A DNA stretch of 11,948 bases from an uncultured Bacilli bacterium (lineage in GTDB: Bacteria > Bacillota_I > Bacilli_A > RFN20 > CAG-288), in assembly GCA_934700375.1 (NCBI GenBank), contig CAKUXT010000042.1, positions 1-11,948 on the forward strand, given 5' to 3'. The notes under the pieces were generated by a model, which ran no database searches, was not told the DNA's origin, and worked only from the letters and a program-made list of their open reading frames with translations. A program made the translations under genes and the position numbers. Below are positions 1 through 8,191 of this stretch, one piece after another. How positions within the stretch are numbered: position 1 is the stretch's first letter; every line of letters starts with the position of its first letter.

Positions 1-139
1 ATAAGGGAGTAGATATTGATGTTTAAGTACTAGTTTCATATAAATTTAAGCCACTTGCTTCATGCTATAGATACAATCAGAATAAAGATTTTTTCAAGAA
101 TACAGATAATATGAATCTGCCAACATATCTAAACATACA

Positions 140-168
140 TTGACAAAGCCGAATCAATTTGCCATAAT
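140..168 (+). promoter_or_regulatory. sigma-A-like promoter for the left operon
   Basis: TTGACA at 140-145 is a perfect -35 box. A 17-base spacer leads to CATAAT at 163-168, one mismatch from the -10 consensus. Transcription would start near 175, only about 9 bases before the ATG at 184. No Shine-Dalgarno sequence lies between, so the first gene may be translated from a nearly leaderless mRNA. The promoter probably serves the interrupted membrane-protein gene and both DUF262 genes, since no equally good promoter is seen before 1271. Confidence 0.75.
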
Positions 169-183
169 GTAAAAAAACTATAT

Positions 184-465
184 ATGAGCACAAATTCAAA
201 TTTTAAAAAAGAAAAATGTTGGTCGTGTGAATTTTATTGCGGACAGCGCGAATATAAAAAGGGCTTTTTAAGCGATTCCATCTGCACGGGTGGGAAAGGA
301 TTATGTTCGAATAAATGCAGCAGTAAAAGCGGAAATACCGTCTTTGAGGATAATTGGTGTCCCAAATATAAAAAATGGAGTGTCATAATAATCGAAGAGC
401 AAAAGCATGAAGCACAACGACTGCAACAGGAAGAAAGGCGCCGTAAATTCGAACTGGAACAGTAA
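184..465 (+). CDS. Cys-rich (zinc-ribbon-like) N-terminal part of an interrupted membrane-protein gene
   Basis: This 93-residue open stretch starts at ATG 184 and ends at a TAA (463-465). Residues 12-59 hold seven cysteines (C12, C15, C19, C34, C41, C45, C59), including CWSC and later CxxxC spacing, which suggests a metal-binding zinc-ribbon-like module. Residues 70-93 are rich in Glu, Arg and Gln and look like the start of a coiled coil. The coiled coil continues in the same frame after the stop, so this is more likely the N-terminal piece of a longer protein than a complete small protein. There is no Shine-Dalgarno before the ATG, and the promoter sits so close that the message may be leaderless. 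I do not recognise a named family. If only this piece is made, it would be a soluble cytoplasmic Cys-rich peptide. Confidence 0.55.
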   Translation: MSTNSNFKKEKCWSCEFYCGQREYKKGFLSDSICTGGKGLCSNKCSSKSGNTVFEDNWCPKYKKWSVIIIEEQKHEAQRLQQEERRRKFELEQ

Positions 466-1263
466 ATAAAGAAGCTTGAAAAATAACGTCAAAGACTCGA
501 ATATGAACGTTGGTACAATTCATTGAGTCCCGAAGAAAAAAGAAGGGAAGATACGAAAAACGCAATACGACGCAATGAAGAAATCAAGCGTAATGCTGAA
601 GAGGCTCAACGTAAAGAAATCAGAAGAGCAAAAAACAAGAAATTCCGCATCATAGGTATCATATTTGCTGTTGTTATAGCTGTTACCATTTTCTCAATCG
701 GGCCTATAACAAATATCGTAAACGAAAACAAATTCGCACATTCAGACACTGGAAAACTTGTCACTTTGATTCAAAAAGAGAATTACGGAAATAACAAATT
801 CTATTTTTCCGTTGATCGAAATGAAGGGTGCAAGGCATATTTTGGCTTTGAATATGAAAAGAACGGTTGGATTGATGAGTTTGGCTTAACTCGTGATTTT
901 AGAGTCTATTGTCAATTAACACCACGATCTGTGGATCATTACAATAGTACAACCGGTTTTTGCTTTTTTAACTTAGAAGGTTCAGATAATGTCAAAAAAG
1001 GTTATTTGAACGGGAATGGCGCTTGCTTCACTTCCTATACAGAATACGGATTATATTCTTCCGTTCTCACCCAATATAAAATCAACACTTCTTCAAGTTC
1101 TTTAAAACAAGTTGTCATGTATGACAGTTTTAAAAAATGGGATAATACATATGATGATAATTAAGACGAATGGAGGAATCGTGGCTATAAAGCATGCGAA
1201 TTGGTCAATACATTGATCAACCAGTATTGTATTGTGGCTTTTGGTTCACCTTTCTGGAAGTGA
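466..1263 (+). pseudogene. Coiled-coil / transmembrane / outer-domain remainder of the same gene, after in-frame stops
   Basis: The frame of the gene that starts at 184 stays protein-like here with no indel, but carries TAA at 484-486 and 1162-1164 besides the one at 463. After the second TAA, 225 codons are open: a charged coiled coil rich in Lys, Arg and Glu, a hydrophobic segment at 649-708 (FRIIGIIFAVVIAVTIFSIG), then a domain with several Cys and aromatic residues. The basic side before the membrane segment predicts that the N-terminus is inside and the last domain outside. A TTG at 523 could start it, but it has no ribosome binding site and no ATG occurs until late, so independent translation is unlikely. 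After the third TAA another 32 codons stay open to TGA 1261-1263, which overlaps the ribosome binding site of the next gene. All three TAA sit where Gln, Glu or Lys would fit. It reads as a recently inactivated gene, or one needing stop readthrough. Confidence 0.6.
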
Positions 1264-1270
1264 GGAATAT

Positions 1271-2995
1271 ATGGAGCAATCTAACAATAACATTATCTTA
1301 CAGACTAAAAAGGTTTCTGAAATAAGCGGTAAATTCGTCGTCCCCGCGTATCAAAGAGGATACAGATGGGGAAAGGAAGCTACCAGACTTCTTGATGACA
1401 TTATGGAAATCGCTGACAGCGATTACCGATATTGTCTTCAGCCAATCGTTGTCAAGAAACTTTCTGATGAGAATTCATATGAATTGATCGATGGTCAGCA
1501 AAGGCTAACAACATTGTTTTTGATATATAAGGTTCTCAAAGAACTGTTCCATGAAATAAAAATCAATTATTCCCTCACTTATACGGTAAGAGAAGGATCA
1601 GAAAAGTTTTTGAATGAAATATCCAAAGAATCTGAAGAAACCAATATTGATTTCTATTTCATGAAAGAAGCCTATATATCCATTGGCAATTGGTTTCTAG
1701 AAAAGATGAAACAAAAATTAACAGCACCATATGATTTTCGCAATCTTTTGAATGAAAAAGTCGATATCATCTGGTATGAGGTAGGACCTAGTGAAGACGG
1801 CAATGCATTATTCCAAAGACTGAATATCGGAAAGATACCTTTGACATCTTCAGAGCTTGTCAAAGCTATCTTCCTTTCTGCTTCCAATAAGAACGACATT
1901 CAATCTGAAAGGCAACAGGAAATAGCTTTACAGTGGGACAATATCGAAAAGGAACTGCATAAAGATTCTTTTTGGTATTTCCTGACAAATAAACACGATT
2001 CAGAATATCAGACAAGAATCGATCTTGTTCTGAATCTTATTTCAGGAAAATTCGATAATGTGGATAATTATGCAACATTCTTCTTCTTTGATGAAAAGAG
2101 CAAGAAAGGAAACCTTTTCGATATCTGGGAGGAAATACAGCATACCTATCTCATTTTGAAAGATTGGTATGAGAATCACGAATTCTATCATTTGATCGGT
2201 TATTTGATTGCCATAGGCAAATCAATCAAGGATATTTATGATTTGTCGTTGAATAAAACCAAAACCGAATTCACCAAAGACTTGAAAGAGATGATAAAGA
2301 AGGCAGTGGATATCAGAGGAAGAAACTATGGTGACCTCAGTTACGAAAGTGCTTCAGACTATAAAGCCATTTCAAATCTGCTGTTGCTTTTCAATGTATT
2401 GAGCACAGAAAAGAGCGATGAAAACAGCGGCCGATTCCCGTTTGATAAATTCAAAAAAAACTCAGATTGGAGCCTAGAGCACATCCATGCGCAACAGTCT
2501 CAGGGCTTAAATACTGAAGCCCAATGGAAAGAATGGATAAGACTTCATATTTCATCCGTTAAACTGCTGAACAAGAATGACCATGATTTAGTCGATTCAA
2601 TGGAGCAATGCATCCAAGAAGATTACACTTTGAAAGGTGATGACTTCGATAAGATCAGAGAAAAAGCAGAAAAGATTCTTTCCGAAGATATGAATGTAGG
2701 TTATCTGCACTCAATCTCCAATCTCGCACTTTTGAAAAAGGATGACAATTCCGCCCTTAATAACTCCACTTTTGATGTAAAGCGCAATAAGATATTGGAA
2801 ATGGATAAGAACGGAGAATTCATTCCTTTCTGTACAAGGATGGTCTTCTTAAAGTATTACACTCCATCTGACAAAAACTCAATCCATTTCTGGGGACAGG
2901 CAGACCGTGATTGTTATATCAAAGAAATGAATAAGGTTCTATCTGAATATATAGAACCAATCACTATATTCAACGAGGATGAGAACAATGGCTAA
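1271..2995 (+). CDS. DUF262 + DUF1524 protein, GmrSD-like type IV restriction nuclease
   Basis: This 574-aa protein probably senses nucleotide-fuelled or modified DNA and cuts it, as GmrSD, BrxU and SspE family members do. The N-terminal DUF262 (ParB/Srx-like) domain shows QRGYRW at residues 28-33 and the signature DGQQR at 74-78; RLNIGKIPLTSSELVKA follows in mid-domain. The C-terminal DUF1524 HNH-type domain shows E403-H-I-H406, then SNLALL near 483-488 and a conserved N/R-rich stretch at 493-505. I chose ATG 1271 over the upstream TTG 1232 because a GAGG at 1262-1265 stands five bases before it. The upstream reading frame ends on a TGA within that ribosome binding site, and the next DUF262 gene overlaps the 3' end, so an operon is likely. 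All key motifs appear intact. The fusion of both domains is usual for the family. The target modification cannot be read from sequence. Confidence 0.88.
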   Translation: MEQSNNNIILQTKKVSEISGKFVVPAYQRGYRWGKEATRLLDDIMEIADSDYRYCLQPIVVKKLSDENSYELIDGQQRLTTLFLIYKVLKELFHEIKINYSLTYTVREGSEKFLNEISKESEETNIDFYFMKEAYISIGNWFLEKMKQKLTAPYDFRNLLNEKVDIIWYEVGPSEDGNALFQRLNIGKIPLTSSELVKAIFLSASNKNDIQSERQQEIALQWDNIEKELHKDSFWYFLTNKHDSEYQTRIDLVLNLISGKFDNVDNYATFFFFDEKSKKGNLFDIWEEIQHTYLILKDWYENHEFYHLIGYLIAIGKSIKDIYDLSLNKTKTEFTKDLKEMIKKAVDIRGRNYGDLSYESASDYKAISNLLLLFNVLSTEKSDENSGRFPFDKFKKNSDWSLEHIHAQQSQGLNTEAQWKEWIRLHISSVKLLNKNDHDLVDSMEQCIQEDYTLKGDDFDKIREKAEKILSEDMNVGYLHSISNLALLKKDDNSALNNSTFDVKRNKILEMDKNGEFIPFCTRMVFLKYYTPSDKNSIHFWGQADRDCYIKEMNKVLSEYIEPITIFNEDENNG

Positions 2996-5171
2996 TTCAT
3001 ATTTATGCACATTCAAAGAACTTTTCAGTCTGGATATTGATGAAAGCGAAAGAGTACTTACTGTTTCTAAAATATCAATCCCGCTGATTCAGAGAGACTA
3101 TGCACAAGGAAGAGAAAATCATGATGTCGACAGAATCAGAAAGAAATTCCTAAGTGCTTTAAAAGACGCAGTTCAAGAAAAACCAATCTGTTTGGACTTC
3201 ATCTATGGTGATGTCAATGATTCAGGAGTGCTTACGCTTCTTGATGGGCAGCAAAGAATAACGACTTTGTTCCTTCTTCATTGGTATGCAGCACAGCGAG
3301 AAAACATATCGAAGGAAGAATATGAATTCCTGACTCGTTTTTCCTATGAGACAAGACCTAGCTCTCGTGAATTCTGTAAGAGACTAGTCGATTTCAAACC
3401 TGATTTCAATTCTCATCCATTGACTGCACAGATCATCGATCAATCCTGGTTCCCATTAGATTGGCAAAACGACCCAACAATCCAGTCGATGCTTGTCATG
3501 ATCAATGAGATCAATAACACATTCAAGGAAGTCAAAAACCTTTGGAAGTCTCTGATTGATGATAGAAAGATTCAATTCTATTTCTTGCCAATCAAAAACA
3601 TGGGTTTGACAGATGAGTTATACATCAAGATGAACTCACGTGGAAAGCCTTTGACAAAATTCGAACACTTCAAAGCAGCAATCGAACATAAAATCAGATT
3701 GATGGATAAGTATTTAGCTGAAGATTTCGAAGTCAAATTAGAAAACAAATGGACTGACTTTCTTTGGGGTTATCGAAAAGATGACTATTTGATTGATGGA
3801 TTGTTCCTCAATTACTTGAAATTTATCTGTGACATCATTTCCTATGAAAAAGGCGAAAGCACGCAGGGCAGAAACTATGATGAATTATCTCTGATAGATG
3901 AATTCTTCTCCCATGACAAACCAGATGGTCAAGACAATGTCGGATTCCTGATAAAAGCAATCGATTGCTTCTGCGATTTAAAACTTGATCTCAAAGCTGA
4001 ATTTTTCGAAAAACATTTAAGTACGAAATCCCTTCCTGATAAAGCGAAAGTAAGTGGGCCTGTTGATTTGCTTAATCATTGCTTTAAGAATTATATCGAT
4101 CCTAAAACAGGAAAGAGAGGCTTTTCGTTAGGACAGATCATTCTTCTTTATAGTTTTATGCAATATGCAATGAACTACAAAACCATTTCGAGTGATCAAT
4201 TCAATGAAAGAATCAGAATCATCAACAATCTGATTATGAACTCTTCTGACGAAATTCGTGATAACGATTACAGTGCCAAGGGCAATAGAATGCCTGCCAT
4301 TTTAAAACAAACCAAATCAATTATCCTCGATGAAAAGATTCTCGAACAGAATGAGATTGAGAATAACTTCAATGTCAATCAGTTAAATGAAGAAAGAGAA
4401 AAGCAGACCTGGCGAATCAATAATCCAGACAAGATTGCAGATTTGAATTTACTTGAAAACCATGATTTGCTTCAAGGTCAGATTTCAATTGTCGGTTTAG
4501 AGAACAGCAATCTCTTCACGAGGTTCTATGAAGTTTTCAGCTGTGACAGAGATTTGGTTTCTTGTGCTTTATTGACTTTCGGAGATTATTCCAGAGTTGA
4601 AAAAACATGGAGATACACATTCGGAACCAGAACTAACGACACACCTTGGAGATTCCTTTTTCACATGAATGCGGTAGCAAAAGGTTTTGAAAAGACACAA
4701 GCAATTTTGCATTCACTTTTAAATAGCAATGAACATATCAATGAAGAGTATTTAAAGAAACTCGTAAATGAATACCTAGAAAAATGTGAAAGCGAAAAGC
4801 TTTATGACTGGCGTTATTACTTCATAAAATATGACGAATTCAGACCTGATCGTTATGGAAAATATTGGATCAAGGAAAATAACTATTATGACATCTATGT
4901 CATGGTTACCTCAACCAAATTATCCGAAAATTCATATCAGCCATTCTTAAAAATCATCGATTCCGATCATCTTGATAGAGATGATTATGGCATGCGACTG
5001 AAGTATGATGATAAATTCGTTTTTTGCGAAAGCCATCGATTTGTCGCTAGGGATAGTAAGTATAAAGAAATAGGAAAAATCCCTATTTCTCAAAATGAAA
5101 ATGGTATAGATACTGAAAATAGAATCGAGAAATATCGTTCCTCAAAAATGGAATTTCTCAAAGAGATTTAA
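2988..5171 (+). CDS. Second DUF262 protein without a visible HNH domain, partner of the upstream gene
   Basis: This 727-aa protein has a DUF262 domain: IPLIQRDYAQGR at residues 31-42, DGQQRITT at 86-93, and ELYIKMNSRGKPLTK at 210-224. Unlike its neighbour it lacks an EHIxP/HxH-type DUF1524 motif. Its C-terminal half (about 480-727) is rich in Trp, Tyr and Asp and I do not recognise a fold there. ATG 2988 is preferred over ATG 2979, because GAGGA at about 2974-2978 lies only one base from the latter but about nine from the former. The start overlaps the end of the upstream gene by 8 bp (ATGGCTAA), which indicates translational coupling and a shared complex. In the family, tandem DUF262 genes form two-gene modification-dependent restriction systems. 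Here the likely split is NTP-binding and sensing in this subunit and cleavage in the other, but that is inference. Confidence 0.82.
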   Translation: MANSYLCTFKELFSLDIDESERVLTVSKISIPLIQRDYAQGRENHDVDRIRKKFLSALKDAVQEKPICLDFIYGDVNDSGVLTLLDGQQRITTLFLLHWYAAQRENISKEEYEFLTRFSYETRPSSREFCKRLVDFKPDFNSHPLTAQIIDQSWFPLDWQNDPTIQSMLVMINEINNTFKEVKNLWKSLIDDRKIQFYFLPIKNMGLTDELYIKMNSRGKPLTKFEHFKAAIEHKIRLMDKYLAEDFEVKLENKWTDFLWGYRKDDYLIDGLFLNYLKFICDIISYEKGESTQGRNYDELSLIDEFFSHDKPDGQDNVGFLIKAIDCFCDLKLDLKAEFFEKHLSTKSLPDKAKVSGPVDLLNHCFKNYIDPKTGKRGFSLGQIILLYSFMQYAMNYKTISSDQFNERIRIINNLIMNSSDEIRDNDYSAKGNRMPAILKQTKSIILDEKILEQNEIENNFNVNQLNEEREKQTWRINNPDKIADLNLLENHDLLQGQISIVGLENSNLFTRFYEVFSCDRDLVSCALLTFGDYSRVEKTWRYTFGTRTNDTPWRFLFHMNAVAKGFEKTQAILHSLLNSNEHINEEYLKKLVNEYLEKCESEKLYDWRYYFIKYDEFRPDRYGKYWIKENNYYDIYVMVTSTKLSENSYQPFLKIIDSDHLDRDDYGMRLKYDDKFVFCESHRFVARDSKYKEIGKIPISQNENGIDTENRIEKYRSSKMEFLKEI

Positions 5172-5197
5172 CGGTGGTCACATAAATACCATTTCTA

Positions 5198-6421
5198 TTA
5201 CTCATCCAATAAATAATAAACTTTCCCATCTTTGGAAATCAAGCGAACGTCCTCAGAATACAGTTCTGACTTATCGACATCTTTCATCATTTGTTTTCCG
5301 GTCTGATTCTTAATCATTGTGGCCGTCTTTTTCTCAACAGACACATACTGTTTATCTTTTCCGATGAGACTGAAAATATCATTGACTACAGAAACATCGC
5401 CTAATAGTTTTCTTCTATCTTTTTCGATGTCTATCTGAAGCTTCTCAATCATATCAGCATGCCATTTCTCAAGGCACTTTCTTGAATCTTCAACACGGCT
5501 TTCACATTCAGGAATGATAGCAGAACATTGCTTTCTTGATACAGCACCAAAATATAGAGCATACTTCAGATCCGCAATACGATACAACACTTCAAGGAGC
5601 AACTTCTGATACGTACTCCATTCCTCGGCAATCGCAACTTCTTTTTCGTATTTCTTAAACTTCAGATCCTGTTTCTTGCTGATGCCAGATATTGTCAGAT
5701 TAGCTTGTTCTAATAGCTGCATACAGTCTTCCTGAAGACGTTCCAAAGAATTGATCTTTGAAATTCTCAATTCATCATTCTCAAGGATTTCTTCATGGAA
5801 ATCAGCTATTGTCTTTACCGATGTCACAAGTGAAAACACACGGCTTTTATATTCATTGTTCTGGAAATCCTGAATTTCGGAAATACTATCGTTTATCGCA
5901 GCAAGCTTAGAATTGATCTCAGACATGTAATACTGGCCGACAATCAAAGAAGCAACGTTCATAATGGCAGCAACGCTATTTGAGATTGTCGCCGTTTTCG
6001 ATATATCCACCTTCTTAAAATTAGCTTGACCTTCTATTCTTCCATTCTCTCCAAGGTAAATTCCTCTTAAGTAGCCATTCTTATTGTGAGAAGGAGCAAG
6101 CTTTGCCCCAGAAGGAATTACAGCCTGATATATAGAGCCATTAGATAACTTAGATGCTATAGATACATTCATTGCTGCGTTAGCTGTTTTAAACAAAGAC
6201 GGAATAAGATGATTGATGTGAACAAGAACATTTTTATCAGTGATTTCTACCAGTCTTTTGTTCTTAAGCTTTTCGCTTTCTATCTCCTGTACATCGACTT
6301 CAAAATCATTCTCACTTGAATCTGATACTTCAGTCATCATCTCATCCACTTTTATCTCGTCTTTTTCAACAATTGCTTCTATTTGTTCTTTCTTTTTTCG
6401 ACATAATTTCTCAAACAACAT
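5198..6421 (-). CDS. Uncharacterised 407-aa coiled-coil protein
   Basis: I do not recognise a named family. Residues 1-15 are basic and 19-50 very acidic. Residues 68-135 are Gly/Asn-containing and look globular. Residues 146-166 form a mildly hydrophobic stretch (SNSVAAIMNVASLIVGQYYM) that could be a membrane-touching or packing helix. From about 168 to 350 the protein is long helices with coiled-coil character. No nuclease, ATPase or toxin motif is seen. ATG 6421 is chosen because GGAGG stands five bases upstream; a GTG at 6427 overlaps that site and is less likely. The gene follows the DUF4143 ATPase by 51 bp in the same direction, so co-transcription is likely, and it converges on the restriction operon with 26 bp between the stops. 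It might be an effector or scaffold for the ATPase, or simply island cargo. Confidence 0.75.
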   Translation of the reverse strand: MLFEKLCRKKKEQIEAIVEKDEIKVDEMMTEVSDSSENDFEVDVQEIESEKLKNKRLVEITDKNVLVHINHLIPSLFKTANAAMNVSIASKLSNGSIYQAVIPSGAKLAPSHNKNGYLRGIYLGENGRIEGQANFKKVDISKTATISNSVAAIMNVASLIVGQYYMSEINSKLAAINDSISEIQDFQNNEYKSRVFSLVTSVKTIADFHEEILENDELRISKINSLERLQEDCMQLLEQANLTISGISKKQDLKFKKYEKEVAIAEEWSTYQKLLLEVLYRIADLKYALYFGAVSRKQCSAIIPECESRVEDSRKCLEKWHADMIEKLQIDIEKDRRKLLGDVSVVNDIFSLIGKDKQYVSVEKKTATMIKNQTGKQMMKDVDKSELYSEDVRLISKDGKVYYLLDE

Positions 6422-6472
6422 AAACACCTCCGCTAATGCATCTATATTCTATCATTCAAGCCCGATTGACTG

Positions 6473-7771
6473 CTATGGTTTCAGACAACATAGAGGGACA
6501 ACGTAGACACCATTATCGTCTTTATAAGCCACCTTCTGCGCTGTAACAATCATAAGAAACGCAGGTTCAGGATGCTCTTTCTTATTGATATCTTTTGCTA
6601 ACAAGACTAACTTTTTAGAAGCTGTTTCAATTTCCTCTTTATCACCAAGTTTCACTTCAAGAAGTGCCCAAGAACCATCAGCAAAAGAAATCACCGCATC
6701 GGCTTCTCTATCTGCTTTATCCCTATAATGATAGACTTCAGCACCAATCGAATCACAATAAATTCGTAAATCTCTAATGGCCAAAGACTCAAAGAGCAGT
6801 CCAAAAGTTTTCATATCGGAAAACATGCTCTCTGGAGTGATTCCTAACGCAGAGGCCGCAATAGAAGGATCGACAAAGTGTCTTGTGCTCTTTTCTCTTA
6901 TAGCTGTCTTGCTTCTAAGATTCGGATTCCAAGCTTCCAATTCATCAATCACATAGAGTCTCTCTAATGCTAAAAGGTATTTGATAAATGTATTTCTGTC
7001 TATCTCGTCACCATTTTCTTTCAAATCAGCTCTTATAGATTCATTTGAAGCTTCTGTTGAAATGTTTCTGGAATAGGACTTTAACAATTTCATCGCTCTC
7101 TTAACATCTTTTTTGAGTGGGATATCTTTTAAGGAGAAAAGATCCTCATTGACAAGGCCATCGAAAAAAGTTTTCGCCTGCTGCAAAGCAATATCACGAT
7201 CATCATCTATTGCCAACGGCCAACCACCACGACAGATCAAATAGGAATAATCAAAAATAGTTTTTTGAGATATCCCTGGAGTAAACACATTATCTTTCAA
7301 ATTCGATATTGAAACGATTCCATTACTATCATGGCTTTCAAACGATGACATTGTCCTCATTACTTTTCGAATGATACGACCTGTACCTGTATGTCTTTCA
7401 TTTTCTTCGCCAGCCAAGGATTTCGAAGCTGTATTATCAGTCACACTTCCAGTCAGAATGTATTGTCCGAATCCTCCGTTTTCATCAATGGATTCCTTTA
7501 TCGAATTCCAAATGAATGAAATGACCTGCCATTCATCTATCAAAATCGGTTTATCACCGCTGTTCAGAAGAACCTCAGGTGCTTTTTTCGCAAGTTCGAT
7601 ATATTGATCTCTTTCTCTCTTTTTCATCAAATCGATAATTGTCTTAGCATGTCTTTTCGCAGTTCGCGATTTCCCACACCATTTCGGTCCAACAATCTGA
7701 ATTGCACCGACAGTCTTCAAATAAAAATCAAGTTTTTTATCAAACAATCTTTCAATATATTCTTTTTCCAT
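6473..7771 (-). CDS. AAA ATPase with C-terminal DUF4143 (PD-(D/E)XK-like) domain
   Basis: This 432-aa protein has a Walker A loop GPKWCGKS at residues 28-35, Walker B ILIDE at 76-80 and a sensor-like YILTGS at 104-109, as in the AAA_14/DUF4143 class of orphan ATPases. The C-terminal part has YHYRDKADREADAVI followed by LLEVKLGD. The spaced acidic residue and ExK resemble a PD-(D/E)XK nuclease core, with which DUF4143 has been grouped. The cellular role of this family is unknown; members are multicopy and common in gut Bacillota and Bacteroidota. ATG 7771 is supported by GAGGTG six bases upstream. The promoter at 7790-7818 adjoins five tandem 23-bp repeats. A 407-aa coiled-coil gene lies 51 bp downstream. 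C-terminal ends of related proteins occur twice more in the window (9471-9668 and 11888-11948). Confidence 0.85.
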   Translation of the reverse strand: MEKEYIERLFDKKLDFYLKTVGAIQIVGPKWCGKSRTAKRHAKTIIDLMKKRERDQYIELAKKAPEVLLNSGDKPILIDEWQVISFIWNSIKESIDENGGFGQYILTGSVTDNTASKSLAGEENERHTGTGRIIRKVMRTMSSFESHDSNGIVSISNLKDNVFTPGISQKTIFDYSYLICRGGWPLAIDDDRDIALQQAKTFFDGLVNEDLFSLKDIPLKKDVKRAMKLLKSYSRNISTEASNESIRADLKENGDEIDRNTFIKYLLALERLYVIDELEAWNPNLRSKTAIREKSTRHFVDPSIAASALGITPESMFSDMKTFGLLFESLAIRDLRIYCDSIGAEVYHYRDKADREADAVISFADGSWALLEVKLGDKEEIETASKKLVLLAKDINKKEHPEPAFLMIVTAQKVAYKDDNGVYVVPLCCLKP

Positions 7772-7789
7772 GACAATCACCTCAATAAT

Positions 7790-7818
7790 ATTATATTATT
7801 GTGAGTTCTTAATCGCAA
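7790..7818 (-). promoter_or_regulatory. Promoter of the DUF4143 ATPase gene
   Basis: On the minus strand TTGCGA (7818-7813) and a perfect TATAAT (7795-7790) are separated by 17 bases. The start would fall near 7783, giving a leader of only about 12 bases that begins at the Shine-Dalgarno. The -35 box sits inside the gene-proximal unit of the tandem repeat array, where that unit differs from the others, so a protein bound to the array would contact or block RNA polymerase. Confidence 0.65.
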
Positions 7819-7917
7819 GTTTGGCGTGTTTTCAATAAGAAGTTTGGCGTGTTTTCAGTAAGAAGTTTGGCACGTTCTCAATAAGAAGTTTGGCGCATTT
7901 TGAATAGGAAGTTTGGC
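7811..7917. repeat. Five tandem 23-bp units upstream of the DUF4143 ATPase gene
   Basis: Four full units (7811-7833, 7834-7856, 7857-7879, 7880-7902) and a 15-base fifth unit (7903-7917) follow one another with an exact 23-base period. The shared core is AAGTTTGGC preceded by AATAAG or a variant and followed by GTGTTTTC or a variant. The units are imperfect, so the array is old or under selection rather than a fresh duplication. It could be an operator array, or the multi-repeat end of a lost transposon such as an IS21-type element. The remaining DNA to 8191 holds no gene I can support. Confidence 0.9.
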
Positions 7918-8132
7918 AAAACAAGAATGGATGAAAGAATAATACCAGCCTATCCTGTTCGCTATTTAGAATTCTCACTCAACACATTCCAAACACATTG
8001 TTTTACATATAACAAGAATCAAACCTTTTGTTCCGGACATCATCTCCTTCTGAGACTTAGAACTTGATTAAACCCTTTGTTTCTCTTATCAGTTTACAAT
8101 TCACTATGAACAAAAATTCCCTGATCTTTGCT

Positions 8133-8175
8133 GAATCAAATCTCAAACTGAAGAATAATAGCAGACATTTGATTC
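8133..8175. repeat. Inverted repeat just downstream of the Fic gene
   Basis: GAATCAAAT (8133-8141) and ATTTGATTC (8167-8175) are perfect 9-bp inverted copies with a 25-base loop. They lie right after the minus-strand Fic stop codon at 8192. No T-run follows on the minus strand, so it is not a typical intrinsic terminator. It might stabilise the 3' end of the message. Confidence 0.45.
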
Positions 8176-8191
8176 AATGTTTTAATCGTTG

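Noticed and set aside
184..1263. General reassignment of TAA to an amino acid in this organism.
   Set aside because: The two DUF262 genes and the 407-aa gene end in TAA with no coding continuation, so TAA is a normal stop here.
5172..5197. A bidirectional terminator between the convergent genes.
   Set aside because: Only very short imperfect pairing is present and no T-run follows.
7811..7917. CRISPR array.
   Set aside because: The units are directly adjacent with no unique spacers, and no cas gene is present.
7970..8043. A minus-strand small frame (MSGTKGLILVICK) preceded by AAGGAG.
   Set aside because: It has only about 21 codons and the spacing of the ribosome binding site is too short.
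7927..8067. A short plus-strand frame starting MDERIIPAYPVRYLEF after the tandem array.
   Set aside because: It has no ribosome binding site, no family resemblance I can name, and is within chance length.
8136..8191. A shifted frame at AAAA in the last Fic codons would extend the protein with LDKDELTTIKTLNQMSAIIL.
   Set aside because: The unshifted ending FLKAKCWIKMN fits the usual Cys-containing ending of this Fic subfamily, and an open stretch of this length is common by chance.
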